A stretch of 64,000 nt of DNA from Aureispira sp. CCB-QB1 (GTDB lineage Bacteria > Bacteroidota > Bacteroidia > Chitinophagales > Saprospiraceae): the NCBI GenBank assembly GCA_945870185.1, contig CAMBRK010000001.1, forward strand, positions 82,380 through 146,379, written 5' to 3'. Below, piece after piece: positions 62,010 to 64,000 of this stretch (position 1 is the stretch's first letter; each line of letters begins with the position of its first letter). The translations under genes were made by a program, and so were the position numbers. The notes below the pieces were generated by a model. It was not told the origin of the DNA. It did not search any database and was given only the letters and a program-made list of their open reading frames with translations.

Positions 62010-62525
62010 TTATTCGTGATAATAAAATTTTCCATCAGTGATGACCAATACAGTACCCGAAGGACAAGTAAGTTTACCTGAGAATGTGGCTTCCACTTCT
62101 GAGTTAGTAGCTTTAGTCACATGAACTTCCATGTCAAATCCCATCATACTACCGCAGATATAATCTTTTTCTGACCAATTGCCTATCTGAGCTACGGATA
62201 AAGCTTTGTTGCCATTAGCAAATGAATATTGGCCATCAGCCTCCGTCTGATAAATATTGATATTAAATGTTTTCTCTGTTTTATCCTTTTTACCTGGGGC
62301 GCCGGCTATAATGATGACATTGTCATACCCTTCGGGATGAAAGACTCCAAATATATCGTGATCAGCAGACCATTCTTTACCATTGATTTTCATGGATAAA
62401 TAGTTTTTTTCTATTTTAGATGTGTTGTCAACAATGGTGGAATCAATGGTTTGTCTGTCCTTGTTTCCACATGACAAAAACAAAAAGAGTGAAATGATGT
62501 AAGTTAACATGATTTTAAATTTCAT
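62010..62525 (-). CDS. Lipoprotein, DUF6252-like beta-rich
   Basis: The product has 171 residues with a lipobox FLSC (Cys19). The mature domain begins with YLSMKINGKEWSADHDIFGV, which resembles the opening KxxGKxW of DUF6252-type lipoproteins common in Bacteroidota. It continues with strand-rich INIYQTEADGQYSF and FSGKLTCPSGTVL. The function is unknown. It is the first gene of the 62525-60691 operon. Confidence 0.65.
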   Translation of the reverse strand: MKFKIMLTYIISLFLFLSCGNKDRQTIDSTIVDNTSKIEKNYLSMKINGKEWSADHDIFGVFHPEGYDNVIIIAGAPGKKDKTEKTFNINIYQTEADGQYSFANGNKALSVAQIGNWSEKDYICGSMMGFDMEVHVTKATNSEVEATFSGKLTCPSGTVLVITDGKFYYHE

Positions 62526-63087
62526 ATTTTATTAAATTGATGGTTTGCCTAAAGTGGATTTTTTCTTTTCATTATTTAATCTGAATAAAATTTATCTTCT
62601 GAGTTAAAAACTTTTTATTTAATAATGTAAGTCAAAGATCTATTTTGTCAGTGACTACGTACTATTAGGATTTGTAGCAGGTGGGTATTGGTTTGTATTT
62701 GGTATCACTTAGGCTAAATAAATTTTTCAGCCAAACGGTTATTAGTATTTTCCCAATCTCTTCTAGATCATTCGGTAAACTAAAAAATAGTATTTTCAAC
62801 AATAAAGGACATTTTTTTTCACCAATAAATAAGTAGCTACACTTAATAAAATAACTTTTTTTTTCAAAATTAGTTAGCAATACAAATCAATAAATATGGC
62901 AAGAACAATAGACAAAGAAATCGCAAAACAATCTCTAAAGGAATTGATGGTGAATACAGTCGCCCTGTAGCAACCTTGTAAACTACTACCTTTTACAAGT
63001 CCAAATCCGTTTTTTGCAAACTCACTCCAATCTTCATCGGCGTATCGCACTAATTTTGTAGTATTATATAACATTAATAGTATTAAA
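62526..63087. other. Intergenic region, no confident gene
   Basis: This is about 560 bp of AT-rich sequence. A 24-codon frame starts at 62896 (MARTIDKEIAKQS), and a 71-codon minus-strand frame with LPNDLEEIGKILI spans 62665-62880. Neither has a promoter, start context or family support. They may be relics or chance frames. Confidence 0.3.
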
Positions 63088-63696
63088 ATGGAACGTCGCA
63101 ATTTTTTACAATCCACTGCATTGCTAACAGCTTTTGGCATACCGTCTTCATCTGTTCTTTCTCTTCCGACTGAATTTAACGATCCAATCAAACCTTTTCT
63201 ATTGCCTGGACAACCACCCCTAAATCACAACGGTGGGTTGGAAATCAAAGTTTGGGTCAGAAATGAAGCTACAGGTGGCCTTTTTTCAAGTGTAGAGTGT
63301 GCAGTAGCACCGAAATTAATGGGTCCAGCTCCTCACTTACACAAAGAACTCGATGAACTCATGCTGGTCCTCGAGGGAACAGCTAGTGTACTTTTGGGTG
63401 ACGAAGTGGTAGAAATCAAGGCTGGAGGATGGCACATGAGACCAAGGATGATTAAACATACCTTCTTCAACGCATCTGATGAACCACTCAGATTTATAGA
63501 TATGTACTTTAACCAACCATTTGAACAGTATCTGGAAACAATTTTTTTTCAATTAACTCCTGAGAATGGATATCCAAGCGGATCTGAAAAAAAAGGTCTT
63601 GAAATAAAAAGGTTGTCCGAAAAATTCGGTCTGATAAGGAACGACAATGCTGAAGAACAAAAGAAACAAATTATTAAAGAATATGGGTTAAGATAA
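63088..63696 (+). CDS. Cupin-domain protein with twin-arginine-like leader
   Basis: The product has 202 residues. The N-terminus MERRNFLQSTALLTAFG looks like a Tat signal. The cupin motif 1 is PAPHLHKELDELMLVLEGT (metal-binding His and Glu, about residue 80), and motif 2 is RPRMIKHTFFNASDEP. It is probably a periplasmic small-molecule binding protein or enzyme. No specific substrate can be predicted. It precedes the 5S rRNA end convergently. Confidence 0.85.
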   Translation: MERRNFLQSTALLTAFGIPSSSVLSLPTEFNDPIKPFLLPGQPPLNHNGGLEIKVWVRNEATGGLFSSVECAVAPKLMGPAPHLHKELDELMLVLEGTASVLLGDEVVEIKAGGWHMRPRMIKHTFFNASDEPLRFIDMYFNQPFEQYLETIFFQLTPENGYPSGSEKKGLEIKRLSEKFGLIRNDNAEEQKKQIIKEYGLR

Positions 63697-63850
63697 TAAA
63701 CACAATAAGTCATAACCATCACCCGGTCAAAACCCTTTATCATTAAAAAAGATTATAAAAGATTGATAAGTAGTTATACGCTTTCACTTTCATAGTGTTG
63801 TGGAACTTTGTTTTGTTTTTCCATATGTTCTTTCTCATTTGGTATTACCT

Positions 63851-63890
63851 AAAAAGGCGAGAGCCGTACAACTTTCGCTGGACGGCTCTC
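63851..63890 (-). terminator. rRNA operon terminator
   Basis: Downstream of 5S on the minus strand, GAGAGCCGT and ACGGCTCTC (63859-63867 and 63882-63890) pair over 9 bp, followed by GCCTTTTT. This ends the rRNA operon transcript. Confidence 0.85.
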
Positions 63891-63899
63891 ATCAAAAAA

Positions 63900-64000
<101 letters not shown>

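Noticed and set aside
62874..63191. Minus-strand 105-codon frame overlapping the cupin start
   Set aside because: It is antisense to the Tat leader and has no recognisable domain or start context.

Overview
This 64 kb window looks like a chromosomal segment of an AT-rich Bacteroidota, most likely a Saprospiraceae-type aquatic bacterium. The evidence for that placement is indirect. It includes Bacteroidota-type promoters (TTG, about 19 nt, TAnnTTTG) ahead of several genes, many SSC-type lipoproteins, a DUF1501/DUF1800 gene cluster beside a protein with a probable type IX sorting domain, a LytS-type sensor with a beta-propeller periplasmic region, and proteorhodopsin with a Blh retinal-forming dioxygenase. 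No 16S rRNA is present; the only rRNA is a partial 5S at the right edge.

Layout. 0-5.6 kb: 3' part of polA, a truncated/full-length pair of small secreted proteins, and uvrA. 5.6-7.5 kb: blh and a green-type proton-pumping proteorhodopsin, both on the minus strand, separated by a terminator-like hairpin. 8.1-9.6 kb: an internally deleted IS66-family element with matching terminal inverted repeats and a near-perfect 8-bp target duplication. It splits a 61-codon small membrane protein gene. 11.3-15.2 kb: an accessory island with two consecutive P-loop ATPase genes and a lipoprotein gene. These are bounded by three same-direction copies of the last ~50-65 bp of the neighbouring dnaE-type gene, and an array of three 27-bp palindrome-containing repeats precedes the first ATPase. 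15.1-18.1 kb: the dnaE-type polymerase itself. 18.6-21.2 kb: lipoprotein, ECF sigma factor, and a protein joining an anti-sigma-like N-terminus and one membrane helix to a beta-barrel-like C-terminus.

21.5-37.2 kb is mostly ordinary: fumC, an MFS transporter operon whose second gene encodes a membrane domain fused in frame to a DUF885 lipoprotein, esterase, tmk, a PBP1A-type enzyme with mtaB, and the DNA ligase/exonuclease pair. 37.3-43.4 kb is a minus-strand surface-protein operon (PA14 protein, DUF1501, DUF1800, short coiled-coil protein). 43.8-54.7 kb carries housekeeping and envelope genes: an rluF-type pseudouridine synthase, a LysM glucosaminidase, a DUF937 protein, a PAP2-like protein, tRNA-Gln, an alpha/beta hydrolase, an EamA transporter, pheS, an O-antigen-ligase-like protein, nadE and HU. 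54.9-60.6 kb has an amylosucrase-like enzyme convergent with a LytTR response regulator and its large sensor kinase. 60.7-63.7 kb holds lipoproteins and a cupin, followed by the 5S rRNA end of an rRNA operon.

The two strongest candidates for something not explained by housekeeping are the two-ATPase module at repeated dnaE 3' ends and the IS66-disrupted gene next to proteorhodopsin. No CRISPR array, prophage or integrase was seen.
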